In this document: positions 22,413 through 35,278 of the stretch, piece after piece
Layout of the letters: every line of letters starts with the position of its first letter
Numbering within the stretch: position 1 is the first letter of the stretch
NCBI GenBank assembly: GCA_035771175.1
Contig: CM069607.1
Coordinates: 15,322,001-15,386,000 of the forward strand
Source: Paratinospora sagittata
Taxonomy: Eukaryota > Streptophyta > Magnoliopsida > Ranunculales > Menispermaceae
Reading direction: 5' to 3'
Length of the DNA: 64,000 bases
Notes under the pieces: generated by a model
Told to the model about the DNA's origin: nothing
Databases searched by the model: none
Seen by the model: only the letters and a program-made list of their open reading frames with translations
Position numbers and translations under genes: made by a program

Positions 22413-24123
22413 TCAGTTATTACTAGAAAACAATTTAGGGTATTTCTGTTTAATTGTTGCTTCTAATTCCCATGTTGTTTCCTCTACCCCGTGGTGATCC
22501 CAGAGCACCTTCACAAGTGGTATGCTACGTCGCCTTAGTTCTTGAGTTCTTCTATCCATAATCTGTATCACTCTCTCCTTATACATATTTCCTTCCTCAA
22601 CCCGAACCTCGACCAGAGGGATGATATGCGAAGGATCAGGACTATACTTTCGAAGCATGGATACGTGAAAAACGTCATGAACCTTAGACATGGACAATGG
22701 AAGGGACAGACGATAAGCAAGTTTGCCAATACGTTCAATGATCTGAAATGGACCGATATACCGTGGGGAGAGCTTTCCTTTGATCCCAAAGCGTTTGATA
22801 CCTCCTTTGGGCTGAACTTTTAGAAAAACCAAGTCTCCCTTATCAAATTCTAGAGGCTGTCTCCGCTTGTTAGCATAGCTCTTCTGTCGACTTAGTGCAA
22901 CACGAAGTCGCTCCTTTACTAGTGTGATCTTCTCAAAAGTCTATTGAACTAGTTCAGGCCCTAACTGCGGTCGATTTGCCATATCTAACCAGCATACCGG
23001 AGATCTGCAAGGGTGACCATAGAGAGCCTCGTACGGTGCCATGCCGATACTAGTTTGGTAGTTGTTGTTGTATGCAAACTCATCGTAAGATGATCATTAA
23101 AGTCCAAAATGCAGCATCGTAACATGTCTTCTAAGATTTGGATAAAACTCTCTAACTGCCCATCAGTCTGAGGGTGAAAGGCTGTGCTCATGGTGATCTT
23201 AGAGCTCATTCTACTCTGGAAGCTTTGCCAAAACTTTGATGTAAATCAAGGGTCTCGATCAGAGACGATCGTGAGTGGTATGACATGGAGGCGTACAATT
23301 TCTCTTTCATATAGTTCGGCAAGCTTGGCGGGGTTATCCGTGAACTTTATTTGCAAAAAGTGTGTAGACTTTGTAAGTCTGTTAATGATAACCCAGATAG
23401 CATCTTTCCCTTTATTATTTCGAGCCAAGGCCATAACGAAATCCATTGTGATGTTCTCCCACCTTCATTCTCCAATGGGTAATGGCTGGAGAAGTCCAGA
23501 GGGAAGTCTTCGTTCTATCTAAACTTGCTGGCAAACGAGACACCGAGCAACGAAGTGTGCAATCGCCTTCTTCATTCCAAAAAACCAGAATTGTCGCTTG
23601 ACATCCTTGTACATCTTGTCACCCCCAGGATGCATAGCTAACCTCAAACAGTGCATCTCAGTGAGCACTTCTTTCCGAACCTCAAGGTCGTTCGGTAGGC
23701 AGAGACTTTTTTTTATAGAAAACGGCCCCGTCTTCAGAGACCGACCAGTGAGGAAAGTCTTGTCCGCTGAGTTGAAGTTCTCGTTTCTCCATTAACATAG
23801 GGTCGTTGGCTTGAGCTGCTGAAAACTTTCGAACCAACTCAGAGTTGGCTAATAATTGAGAAAGTCGTGATCTTGCGCCCTCCTCGATCAGTTGTAGGTT
23901 AAGATTTTCCATCTCTGTAGCCAACTTTCCCATTGCGAAGTTAAGAGTGCAAGCAACGTAAGATTTTCTACACAGGGCATCAGCCACAACATTGGCCTTA
24001 TCGGGATGGTACTAGAGTTGAAAGTCATAATCTTTCAAGAATTCTAACCATCGTCTTTGGCGGTGGTTTAGGTCTTTCTGGGTGTAGATATACTTAAGAC
24101 TCTTGTGATCCGAGAAGACCTCA
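22413..24123 (-). pseudogene. Gypsy RNase H end, integrase and chromodomain (copy C)
   Basis: From 24123 on the minus strand: the end of RNase H, a linker (SYVACTLNFAMGKLATEMEN), the integrase zinc region in a broken frame near 23560-23700, the core (MDFVMALARNNKGKDAIWVI and SDRDP at 23246-23446), and FHPQTDGQLE with the catalytic Glu (about 23150). Then come PYEALYG and a C-terminal domain plus chromodomain-like tail, open from 22832 to the stop at 22413 (LRKYSPDPSHI, VKVLWDHHGVEETTWELE). Multiple frameshifts are present. RT, protease and gag are missing because the family B LTR begins at 24124. Confidence 0.87.
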
Positions 24124-26649
24124 TGTCACGACGTCCCTGACCTAGCTGACGTCATGACCGGCACAGTATACTATACACTATACGTACTCGTATACAGTAT
24201 ATAGTATACTGTCAGCCTTCAAATAGTCTCATAATCCTTCTCAAAATTTTCAAAAATTTCGGCAGCACCTCCCCATAAAATGGACATTTCACATTTTTTT
24301 CCTAATATACCACAAATCAAATCAAAGAGATATATATAGATAATCATCATTCCATTCATTCCACACATCTAGTCATTCTCATTTCATTCATTTATCAAAT
24401 CATATCATCTCCATATATATACATAATCATTCCATCTATCTATACCATAATCCAAAAGACAACCATTGCCATTCATAAATCAAACATTCCATCATCCAAA
24501 TATATATATATATATATCATCGCCAAATATCTTAACAATCCAAAATAACCATTGATATCTCATTTTTCCAAACTAACCCCTCTAGATGGTAATACGTATA
24601 TAAGATGTGTGATAATTATATATATATCAAAATATATAAAACATGTAACTACTTCTTCCAAAGCATACGTACATCAACAAGGCTACGTCCTAGTCACGTG
24701 CTGATGACGCTCAAAGTTTTCCCTTTCCTTTTTCTTTTGTACCTGAAATAGTGAGGGAAAGGGGTGAGCAAACAACAACTCAGTGAATATAGTTCTTGAC
24801 ATGACAATCGCATGCATTTAAAGAAACATGACATATCAAATCCTTTAAATTAAAATATTTCAAAACCACATATGCAACATTCATCAAAATACTATACATG
24901 CACACAATATATAATTTATGCTCATTCATAAAAACTTTTTCATCTCCCTCCTTCAAGGCAAGAGAACGGGTCTAACCCTTATATGACCGTACAAGGTAGC
25001 CACAACCTCTCATTACCCAATTCACAGTCATTTCAAGGATCGCAACCCTTGTTAGGACAGGGCTACTGACAATGAGGTTTCGCAAAACCTCATCCGGGTC
25101 TAATTCCTAACGAAATGACATTATTATCAGCTCCAATTGCTAACATCAGTTTGCATGATCAATAAACACTCAATGCAGTACATATAAATATAATGTGCAT
25201 AAAATCAAACATTTTATATGTATACAATGTCGTACAAGAACCAAATCAAGAAAACTATACTCACAGTGGTTACACGAGGTTTCTAAGCCAATATACCCTC
25301 AAGAGCATTTATCCATGCACTTAATCTCTCAATTCAAACACCGCAATTTGGTAATTCAAACCATAAAGCATCATGAGAATTACCATTTAAACTCACCAAA
25401 ACACCATTACTAACACTCAAATTTCCTAGCTAGTTCAGTAGCTAAGATGGAGTTATTTCACAGTGAAAATGCCACATTTACACTAGATCTCAACACCAAC
25501 GTACTCATATAAGCATATGAAAACATATGTCAATTTTTTAAAAAATCTAGGACATTCCTAAAATTATTTTGTTCACTTCGACACGTGTCAAATCAGTCAT
25601 TCTATCATTCTACTACCTTCAATAGGTATTTTATTAAGGTTTCACACGTTCGCGAGGCATCCACAGTCAATTTTTACTCACAAAAATCATGTCTTTAGCT
25701 ACTAAAAATATCAAAGCGTATCCAAAAATCATGTTCTTAACATCGAAACGTCCGGAATTCAGTTCTCTATGATTCTATGTTCTCAAACCGGAGTTTCATT
25801 GGATTCTAATTCCATTTTATGCACTGGATATGATTACAGTACTATTCATTAGAAACATGTGACTTTTTACTAAAATTGTCAAACAGTCTCCAAAAATCAT
25901 GAAATTAGCATCGATGGACTCGCAACAGTGCATTCTACCATTCTATAGCCTTAAACTGGAGTTTCATCGGGTTTTAAAATGATTCGAAAGGTTTCAAAGA
26001 TCAAAGCTAAGGGTTCCAAAGGAATTCAAGCTCAAATCTAACTTCTAATAGCTATAAAAACTACAAACGAACAAATAAATTCAATCGAACCATATATTTA
26101 AGGTTCCTACAGCCTAGGAAGCGTTTTCCAACCTTCCTAGCGGATTTTCATTCACGTTGGATCAAAACCCCATTTTTTTGGAAACGCCGTAAAACGGCTC
26201 TCAAAGCAAAAATTACTCCGAAAGAAATGTTACATTTATCTTAGATATCAATTTCACGAAGAAATAGAGTGAAAAATAGTTACCATGGGTCTCGATTCGG
26301 CGAAAATCTCGCGTTCCCCTTTTTTTTTCTTCTTTCTCTCCGTTCTCTCGCTCTCTGGTTCTTCTTCTCTTTCTTTTTGTTTCTTTTTTTTTTTGTTTAA
26401 CGTGTGAGAAAGAAAGGTGAGAGAATGAGAAAAAAAATGAGATATTATAATACCAATGTATATCATATTATACTAATATATATATCATCTTATAATCATC
26501 TTATAATCTAATGATAAGATGACATTTAAGAATGCAGATCTACTTAATTTAGGTATGTTACACATATACGTTTAACTCCTACGTTCGTATTCGCGTACAT
26601 CTACGTATTCCTCAACGTAGGTGTATAATTAAAAGTACAGGGTGTTACA
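24124..26649 (-). mobile_element. Family B LTR (B2, 3' LTR)
   Basis: 2526 bp. The plus strand starts TGTCACGACG and ends GGGTGTTACA. It is a diverged relative of the B1 LTRs, sharing the terminal TGACGTCA, the hairpin at 24163-24212 and the AAACGTCCGGAATTCAGTTC region. On the minus strand it follows the B2 integrase and polypurine tract, so it is a 3' LTR. The bases before it (CCTCA, 24119-24123) are the expected place for a target duplication, but the partner end is lost. Confidence 0.9.
24163..24212 (-). promoter_or_regulatory. LTR-end hairpin (B2)
   Basis: Arms 24163-24182 and 24193-24212, 20-bp stem with two mismatches, loop of 10. Homologous to 6030-6079. Confidence 0.6.
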
Positions 26650-26684
26650 ATCTCCTCAACTTCAAGAATTTCGTCCCCGAAATT
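26650..26684 (-). promoter_or_regulatory. PPT and pre-PPT hairpin (B2)
   Basis: Minus strand AATTTCG-GGGA-CGAAATT (26667-26684) followed by the purine-rich AAGTTGAGGAGAT before the LTR start TGTAACACCC. Confidence 0.82.
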
Positions 26685-26743
26685 TAACAGATAAGGAGAA
26701 ATATACCTCAAGTGGTAAAGAGATCAGGAAATGTCTCCCTCAT

Positions 26744-28420
26744 CTAGTCCTCGCGTTCCCAAGTCTGCTCCTCATTATCATGAAACTGCCATTTGACTCT
26801 GACCAAATGAATTTCTTTATTTCTCAATTGTTGAACCTTCCTATCAAGAATCTGAATGGGCCTCTCTTCATATGTAGCATCCTCCCCAACTTGTAACTGT
26901 GTTACATCTAAAAGATGTGTCGAGGGTGGATATTTTGTCGGGTCTGTATGATATTTTCTCAACATAGAAATATGAAACACATCATGAACACCGACTAACT
27001 GAGGAGGCAAAGCAATCCGGTATGCTAACGGACCAGTCCTCTCTGTGATTTTGAACGGTCCAATAAAGCGAGGAGACAATTTTCCTTTCACCCCGAACCG
27101 TATCTGACCTTTCCGTGGCGAGACTTTAAGCAGCACGAGGTCATCTACTGCAAACTCTAGAGGTCTGTGGCGGTTATCAAAATAACTCTTCTATCAGTCT
27201 TGGGCAGCTTTCAGTCTCTGTCTGATCTGTTTAACATGCTCAGTGTGATCAATAACAACTTTCGGTCCCAAAAACTGTGATTCTCCAACCTCATACCAAC
27301 AAGTTGGAGATCTGCACGGCCTACCATACAAAGCTTCATAAGGTGCCATGCCAATATTGGCCTGATAGCTGTTATTATAAGCAAACTCACACAATGGTAA
27401 ACTTTCACTCCAAGTCCCACCAAACTCTAAAATACATGATCTGAGCATGTCTTCCAGCATCTGAATCACCCTCTCAGTCTGGCCATTAGTCTGAAGATGA
27501 AACGCTGTACTAAAACGGAGATGAGTACCAAACCGGGTCTGTATGGCCTGCCAAAAGCTCGATGTGAACCGCGGATCTCTATCCGACACAATAGAAACAG
27601 GTATACCATGCAACCTGACAATCTCCCGCACATACAATCTGCTCAGTCTATCAATCGAGTATTTGGTGGCCATTGGAAGAAAGTGTGCAGATTTAGTCAA
27701 TCTGTCAACTATTACCCAGATGGCGTCAAATCTACCCTGAGATCTGGGTAGTCCTGTGATAAAGTCCATCGTGATATGCTCCCATTTCCATTCTGGAATA
27801 GATAATGGTTTCATCTGACCTCCTGGTCTCTGATGTTCAGCTTTCACTTGCTGACACACCTCACAATTTCTCACATACTCAGCTATATCTTTCTTCATCC
27901 CATGCCACCATACTGTTCTCTTCATATCATGATACATTTTTGTAGACCCTGGGTGAATGGTATACTGAGATCTGTGTGCTTTCTCTAATAACTCAGCCCT
28001 CAATGCCCTATCCACGGGTACCCATAATCTCCCCTGATAACGCAGGACACCATCTGGACCTCTCTGCCAATCTGCCCTGTCTGCACTATCTGCCCAAGAC
28101 TCATACATACCAAGATCAGGATCATGCTGCTGCATATCCTTAATCTTTTGAATAGAAGAATCTGTCAACTGTATATGCATATGAGCACAAATGTCAACGT
28201 GTGGAGCCATGAAGAGAACACTCATCATAGTCGCTCTCTCTAAAAGTCGCCACTCCTGGGCCATCTGACAAGCTACCACCTGGGTCTCAACCTATTTTCT
28301 GCTTAATGCATCAGCTACGACGTTGGCCTTTCCAGGATGATATTCTAATGTGAAATCATAATCTTTTAGGAATTCCAACCATCTACGCTGTCTCATATTC
28401 AACTCTTTCTGGTCAAAACT
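26744..28420 (-). pseudogene. Gypsy RNase H end, integrase and chromodomain (B2)
   Basis: The most complete integrase in the window. After the RNase H end ([13 protein letters not shown] block at 28370-28400) and a TAG at 28292-28294, the minus strand is open for 361 codons, 28279-27194. It contains the zinc region (AHRSQYTIHPGSTKMYHDMK, CEVCQQVKAEH) and all three catalytic positions: MDFITGLP, IVSDRDPRFTSSFW and TNGQTERVIQ. Next comes NIGMAPYEALYGRPCRSP. Two adjacent stops (TGA TAG, 27191-27196) occupy the place of Arg-Gln before KSYFDNRHRPLEF. The C-terminal GKLSPRFIGPFKI block and a chromodomain-like tail (VRVKWQFHDNEEQTWERED) reach a TAG at 26744. It joins an F-type LTR at about 28421, so RT and gag are absent. 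Confidence 0.9.
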
Positions 28421-30820
28421 TCAAAATGATACAAAACCCAAGACATCCCAACTACGTGTTAAATATACAATTACTAGGTGTTATCATGTACATAATTATC
28501 AAAATACAAAACTAAATGTACCACACCTACATGAAACAAAAACAAGGGATGCTCCGCAGTCAAGCCTTCCCTTTTCCTTTTCTATCAGATCCTGAAAGAA
28601 GATGATGAGGTGTGAACTACAACCAGCTCAGTGAATGTTATTTACAAGTGGCATATATGTGCATTTATAAAACATGGTAAGATCATAAAACAGTTGAAAT
28701 ATCATGATGACGAAATAGATTACATACATGCTAACGTAATGGATTAAGTCATACATAAGATAATGCATAACATTTGTAGTCATGCTCATGCAATCCTAAC
28801 ACTTCCTGAGTACTGGGGTTCAAGGCTGGTGTGCTACACACAGTACCTGAACATACACTCAATACTCGTATCCTAATAGGATTTTTGGGGTTGTGCAGCA
28901 CGTAAGATTTTCCTAAACTAACCTACCCATACACAAGCCATAAAACCCTCTGCCAGGTACACAACTAGGATCGCCGCTAGACTTACGTGAATTCCCAAAA
29001 AGAGGAAATTCCAACTAGGAGCCTCAACCCAAATTGTCATCCCAATGAATTATGCTCAAATGTATTTCATGGAATATTAAAACATGCATACCATCATACA
29101 TAAGCATTTAAAACATTTTCGTACTACAATGCCACATATAAATAATCCAAAAGTAAAAGAACACTCACTCTTGATTGGCTAAGTCCAGCCAATCCAATCG
29201 CCAAAACTCTCCAATTGACCAAACGGGTTTAAGATCAATCACAAGACCTAGAAATAACATGGTTCACACAACTGAAACATAAGCTCAAAATGAACTAAGT
29301 CATATCAATTTAACATAGGTTCTAACATTTAAACCCATGATTCTACTCAATTTTGGGTCCAATTAAACAATCCCCAAGTCAATTTCATAAATGGACATGC
29401 TTTGGGTGAAAAGTCCCAATTTGGCAAAATCGCCAAATTACATGCAAAATTGCCAAAGTACATGAAAAATGCCAAATACTTAGCCTAAATTTAAATTAGT
29501 CAACCTTAGGGTGTCCATTATGAGAACCCATTGAATTCAATCATCAAACAACCCTAATCATGTCCAATTAGACCTACATTGCATAATTTTCCAGATTTTA
29601 TATCAAGAGCATCAAAAGCCCCAAATCTGGAAATTTTCATACATAGGCCATATTGCCAATTTTACACTAGGCCACCATGTTCAGCCATTAATTTTACTGA
29701 TCTTGCAACATGGAATCATCCACAATGGCCACTAGGTCAACATAGTTGACATGGAAAGATTTTAAAAAAGTCTAAGGTCATAAACTAAGTATAGGTCATT
29801 TGAACTAACCCTTCCAATTTCTTGCTAAAAATTGGGGGTTTCACCATTAGTGTACTCCTAACACTCTCTAATCACACATATGTGACATGCAAGACTTAAC
29901 TCCAACTTTGGTCTTCCACCCATCCAAGGTTCATCACAATGCATGCATCAAAATGAAACCCTCATGCTCAAAATTAAGCTATCATGCAACTAATAGAGAG
30001 ATTCAAGGAAGAAATGGAGGAAAAATGCAAACCTTAGGTGTTCTTGAGCAAAAAACCACCAAACCCTAATTTTACTCTCCTTTTCTCCTTTCCAGCTCCT
30101 TTCTCTCTTTTCTGGCTGAGAAATGAGCAAATGAGCCTAAAATTACGTTTTGGTTGCTTAAATATACAAGCTTGGGCCCACAACTAAAAGTTGCCAAAAA
30201 CTATCAAAAAATTAGTTTTCCTGTTACAATACTCGCACTTAGATAGTCAATTTCTTGCAAAATACCCACCAATTTAACATCTTAACCATTCAAACGTTGC
30301 ATGATTAAGTTACCAACATTCTGGTAAACTTTCAACTCAATCCAACAGTGGGGTTACGAGATCTAGCTGTTTGATCAAAACTGCGTAAGAAAATTCAAAA
30401 ATCCGTGAAACAGTGTTTGGAGTCTTATAACTCATAGTAGGGTAACTCTGATCAAGATCTTCACCATTCATTATGAAGATCTATCATATAAGAATGAGGT
30501 GAAACAATTTCAACTCAATCAGACCATGGATCTAGGAGATCGACTATGGATGTAATTTGTGACAGAAATTTCTTCCTCTATGGAGAGAGCTCTATTGGAT
30601 CCAAAACACCGTTCTCGACATGTTTTGACGTCGAACGGGTCTCTGATGGTTCTGAAGCTTCATGCACACTCTTTATGACCTAAAATCATGCAAAGACACT
30701 GGAAATTTCGTGCTTCGAGCATCAAAATACATATACACATACATATACGAATACGTATGCGGGTACTCTGTGGGTACACTATGGGTCAAAATGACGTCAC
30801 CTAAAGACACGGGTGCTACA
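28421..30820 (-). mobile_element. F-like LTR, truncated at its 3' end
   Basis: Its reverse complement starts TGTAGCACCCGTG at 30820 and follows the solo F LTR at 31090-33854 for most of its length at roughly three-quarters identity. Shared segments include GTCAAAACATGTCGA and AGGAAGAAATTT. The CA end is missing; B2 RNase H sequence starts at 28420. It lies head to head with the solo LTR, 269 bp apart. Confidence 0.8.
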
Positions 30821-31089
30821 AAAACCCAGCCCTCCCAACCCCTGTTCAGAAGAATGAAGCCACGACACCTGCGGCTGAACCGTCTAACCCTGGCCATCAG
30901 GGTTTTTGCAATAACAACTAATTGAGAAGGGAGCAAGACCACGACTCTCTCAATTATTAGCCAACTCTGAGCTTAGTAGAAAGATTTCAGCGGCTCATGC
31001 CAACGACCTTATGTTAATGGAGAAACAAGAGCTTCTACTCAACGGACAGGACCTTCCTCACTGGTCGGTATCTGAAGACGGAGTCGTGT
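30821..31089 (+). pseudogene. Family A gag fused to the RNase H-integrase linker (deletion remnant)
   Basis: 30821-30920 matches the gag region at 43785-43880 (AACACCTGCGGCTGAACC segment). From 30921 it matches 46048 onwards (linker between RNase H and integrase, through LLNGQDLPHWSVSEDG). About 2.1 kb of protease, RT and RNase H is missing. The joint falls in ACAACTAAT, which also occurs at the downstream parent site, so a microhomology deletion is likely. The remnant is cut at 31089 by the solo F LTR and continues at 33855. Confidence 0.8.
31085..31089. repeat. Target-site duplication of solo LTR, left
   Basis: CGTGT; repeated at 33855-33859. Confidence 0.95.
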
Positions 31090-33854
31090 TGTAACACCCG
31101 TACCTTAGGATGACGTCATTTCGACCTGTAGAGTACCCGTATACGTATGCGTATACGTATTTGATCCTCGACACAAGTTGGTTTGAGTGTCTTTGCATGC
31201 TTTTAAGTTGTTTAATGTGTGCGTAAAGTTTCGGAAGGATGTCAAAACATGTCGAAAACAGTGTTTTGGAACAGTGGAGCTCGCTCCATGGAGGAAGAAA
31301 TTTTCTGTCACCGATTACATCAACGACTTGATCTCCTAGATCCGTGGTCCGATTGAGCTGAAATTTTGTTGGCTTATTCTTCTCTGATATATCTTCATTA
31401 TGAACTGTGAAGATCATGATTGAAGTTATCTACTATGAGGTATAAGACTCCTAACATTGTTTCATGGATTTGCGAATTTTCTTGCGCAGTTTTGATCAAA
31501 CGATTGGATCTTGCACTACCACTATTGGATTGAGCTAAAATCTTACCAGAATGTTGGTGAGTCGTTTGCAAGAAATTAATTATCTAAGTGCAAGTAATCG
31601 CAGCAGAAAAAACTGTTCCTTTTTATTTAAGTATATTTTTTCATGTGGGCCCAAAATTTTTCTTTAAAAGCAACCAACTCGTTTGTTTTAGCTTAGTTGC
31701 TCATTTTTTCACATTGAAGAGAGGGAAAGGAGCTTGGAGGAGAAGAAAAGAAGGGGAGAAGAGAAAGGAGAGAGAAAAGGCTAGGGTTTAGGTTATTCTT
31801 GCCCAAAATCCTTCTAAGGTATCAATTTTTTTCTCATTTTCTTCTTTTTATCACTTTCATGTGTGTTTGCAAGCTTAATTTTGACCTAAGGTTTGTATGA
31901 ATCCCGAAATTTAAGGGAGTGGTGGAAAACTAATGTTGGACTTAGGCTTTGATTTTGTGATATGTGTATCTAGATGGTATGGGGAGTCTATAAATAGTAA
32001 AACCCCCAATTTCTAACAAGAAATTGGTAGGGTTTCATGGATTTGACCTAAACTAGAATTTTAGACCTAGGGTTTACTATTCAAATTGCATGTGATTTAT
32101 AATGAATTCATGGGCAATAGTGGATGTATGACACTCCAAATTACTGATTTTGATTAGTGGATACCCTATTATAGTGTAATTTTGGTCTAAGCCATGTAAT
32201 TTGAGAAATTGCCATGTAATTTGGGGATTTGCTCAAATTGGGGCTTTTGACCTAAACAAAGTCAATTGATTAAATTGACTTGAAAATTGTCTAATTGGAC
32301 CCAAATTAAATGAAATTATGGGTTTAGAATGGTTGGACATGTGTTTAGAATTGAATGACCTAGTTCAATTTGGCTCTATGCCTATTGTAGAGATTTTTCC
32401 CTAAATTTGGGATTTGCGTGTGATTTGGGGATTTTGCCCAAATTGGGGATTTTGACTTAGACTTGGTCAATTAATGAAATTGATTTGATAAATAGTCTAA
32501 TTAACCCTATTTGTGATTGAATGTCATGTATATTGGTGGTTGGATCATGGGATCAACCTATTACACTCAATTGGGTTAATTATGGGTTAAATTGATATTA
32601 ATTGGTTGAATTGAGCAATATGGGATTTGGCTTATGTGTATAACCAATTTAGGAACTTAATTGGCTATGAAATTGGGTTTAAACATGGTTGTTAAGCATA
32701 TTTTTGACTGATTTTAGTATTGTATGAACCATGTTTAATGTAGGGGTTATGGTGGATCTAAGTAACCCGAATAGGCCAATTGGGGATTGAAGTACTTGGG
32801 GTGATTTTCTGGCTTTCTAGTGCTTCTTGGATTGGAATTGGATTGGCTAGGTCTAGCCAATCAAGAGTGAGTGTTTCTTTTACTTGTGAATTATATATGT
32901 GGCATTATAGTATAAAATTTTTTAAATGCTTGTATAATGTAGTATGCATGATTTGTTGAATTCATGAACTGTATTTGAGTATAGTCAGTTGGGAAAACAA
33001 TTGAGTTATGTGCATTCCCTAAGCTTGGGATTTCTTATGAAATCCCATTAGGCCGACCGAAAATCCTCAATTGTGGACCTTGCAGAGGTTTTTTATGGGT
33101 TGTGTATGTTAGAATTCGCCTAGGCATGGTACTTGCCTCGGTGGGCGAATCCTATGGTTCATTCAATCCTAGGAATCCTAATAGATACAGGTAAGAGATC
33201 GGTCGGGCATGGGTTTTGCGCACACATGACCCTTCCACTGATTCTTACTCAAGAGGTGTTTAGGTTTCATATGCATGTTTATAAATGGTATGCATTGTCT
33301 TGTTTATGACATGATACATTAAATTGGCATGTATGTAATCTTGCTTACTCTCATGATTATTTAAATGGTTTTAATGATCTTTCAATGTTTTAATTAAATG
33401 CATATATATGTTGCTACTTGTATAGAACATTCACTGAACTTGTTGTAGCTAACCCTAATCGTTATCTTTTCAGGACCTGATAGGAAGGGAAAGGGGAAAG
33501 TTTAGTTGCGGAGTGTCCCCTCACTTTTGTTGACGTAGGTGTTAGTACTTTTCCGCATTTATTTTGATAAATTATACTATGTAACACCTAATACTTATAC
33601 TTAACATTTAGATGAGTTTGTACTTATGGTTAAGTATATTTTGTACTTTTGAACACTATGGACTTGGAAAAAAAAAATTCTGGTTGTCATTTTGGTATTT
33701 TTTTTTATGATCTCATTTTATGTCCATGTGTTTATTGTTGTGTATTTGGGATAGTAGTGGGTTTTAGAAGGTTTATCGGGATACCGTGCATGTTGAGGGA
33801 GGATATAGACGGGGTTCCGTGCTGGTCATGATGTCACAGCTCGTGGGTCATGAC
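31090..33854 (+). mobile_element. Solo LTR, family F
   Basis: 2765 bp, TGTAACACCCGTACC...GTCATGACA, flanked by the 5-bp duplication CGTGT and with no interior. It is thus the product of recombination between the two LTRs of a full element. It sits in a family A pol remnant whose frame continues on both sides (GAAGACGGAGT... / ...TTTTACAAAAAAACGTC). TGACGTCA lies about 20 bp inside the 5' end and a related TGATGTCA near the 3' end. An alternating purine-pyrimidine run of about 22 bp occurs at 31139-31161. The short frames inside (for example a Lys/Arg-rich one at 31588-31791) are not genes. Confidence 0.95.
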
Positions 33855-34060
33855 ACGTGTTTTACAAAAAAACGTCTCTGTCTGTCTAACGATCCTGAGG
33901 TTCGGAAGGAAGTGCTCACTGAAATGCACTGTTCGAGGTTCGCTATGCATCCTTGGGGAGACAAGATGTACAAGGATGTCAAGTGACAATTCTGGTTTTC
34001 TAGAATAAACAAGGCTATTGCAAACTTCGTTGCTTGATGTCTCGTTTGCCAACAAATCAC
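33855..34060 (+). pseudogene. Family A integrase fragment (right of solo LTR)
   Basis: Reads DPEVRKEVLTEMHCSRFAMHP, KMYKDVK, a TGA, then NFVA*CLVCQQ. This is the integrase zinc region. At about 34060 it passes straight into LTR sequence (ATCACTTGATTTCTC), so the rest of the integrase and the U3 of the LTR are deleted. Confidence 0.82.
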
Positions 34061-35278
34061 TTGATTTCTCTTTTCTCTCTTTGAGACTCTCTTTTCGAGA
34101 CTCTCTTGGCTGTGCAACGCGGTTCTGCCCGGGGGGAAGGTGCCAGTTCTTTTGAAGGAGATATTATCTGAAGGTGGGGAATGAAACATAGATTTGCGTG
34201 TCTTATAACTTTTATTAAAGTTTACGTTAATTTATCATTATGTTTACTATTCATTTACACTGCATTATTGCATATAATGTTCATACTTGTCATACTTATG
34301 CCTGTATATTTGGAGTTCATATATTACGTTGTTACTATGCGTGATTAGTGGTCAATCTGGCTCAACCATACTCAGTCTTATCCTCAGTACCTTTAAATAG
34401 TGAACGAGAGGCAGCATGCTGCTCTAGAAGATTGGTATTTAAGCAAACCTCATGTCTCACCTCTCAAGCTAGAGACTGATCTGGTTGGTCTTACTTGAAA
34501 GCTATCAGCTTGTATAAGTGATATTGAATGTCCTAACCTTGCACGTAGTGATACTGACCCTGATACGGATCACAAAACATTGCCAAATCCTGTCTAATGT
34601 TAGTAAAGACCAGACCTGTTCATGCATAGGCATCATACAGAAGCACCACCTAGGGACGTATGCGGTTTTTGATACACAGAATAGTTAGAAGGAATGCTCA
34701 CTATTATTGATATTTCCCGGGAGAGGGACATACAATGAGAACTCGGGATTTCCTGGGGATGGACATCTGTACGCGAATCCTGGGCGACATCCTTGGGGAG
34801 GTTCGTACAACCAAGAACTCGGGTTTACCTGGAGATGGACAGCAATACGTGAACTCAAAGTGCCGTAAAATCATGAAACCAATACGAGACGGTGTCATGC
34901 ATACATGTTGTATTGATTATGATGCTTTGATGTGTATTTATGATATTTGATTATGAAGTTTGCTTTATTAATTATTATATTCACGAACTATTTTACCCGC
35001 TGAGCGTGTAGCTCACCCCGTTGTTATCCAATTTTTCACAGGAAATTAGGGTGGACTGGGTGCAGGCTTTTGGCCCCACATTTTTGTACCCTTTGTTTAT
35101 TCATTGGGAATTTTGGGGGCATGTTCCCTTTACTATTTCATGTACAAATATATTATGAATTTAATGAAATATGATTTGTACTTAATTGTGTTCTTGGGCA
35201 CTCGGTTATTGTATAATGCATTCGTGCTCCGTCCGTGAGTGTTTCGTCGGTTTAGGCGTGTCCAGGCAGGGTGTGACA
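34061..35278 (+). mobile_element. Family A LTR, 5'-truncated
   Basis: Plus-oriented LTR lacking about its first 300 bp. It runs from just after the TATA region through GGTGGGGAATGAAACATAG and the two diverged GGACATCTGTACG units to the terminus GGGTGTGACA at 35278. Confidence 0.88.

Noticed and set aside
31588..31791. Lys/Arg/Glu-rich 67-codon frame in the solo LTR
   Set aside because: A purine-rich segment of the LTR downstream region; no homologous frame is kept in the related LTR at 28421-30820.
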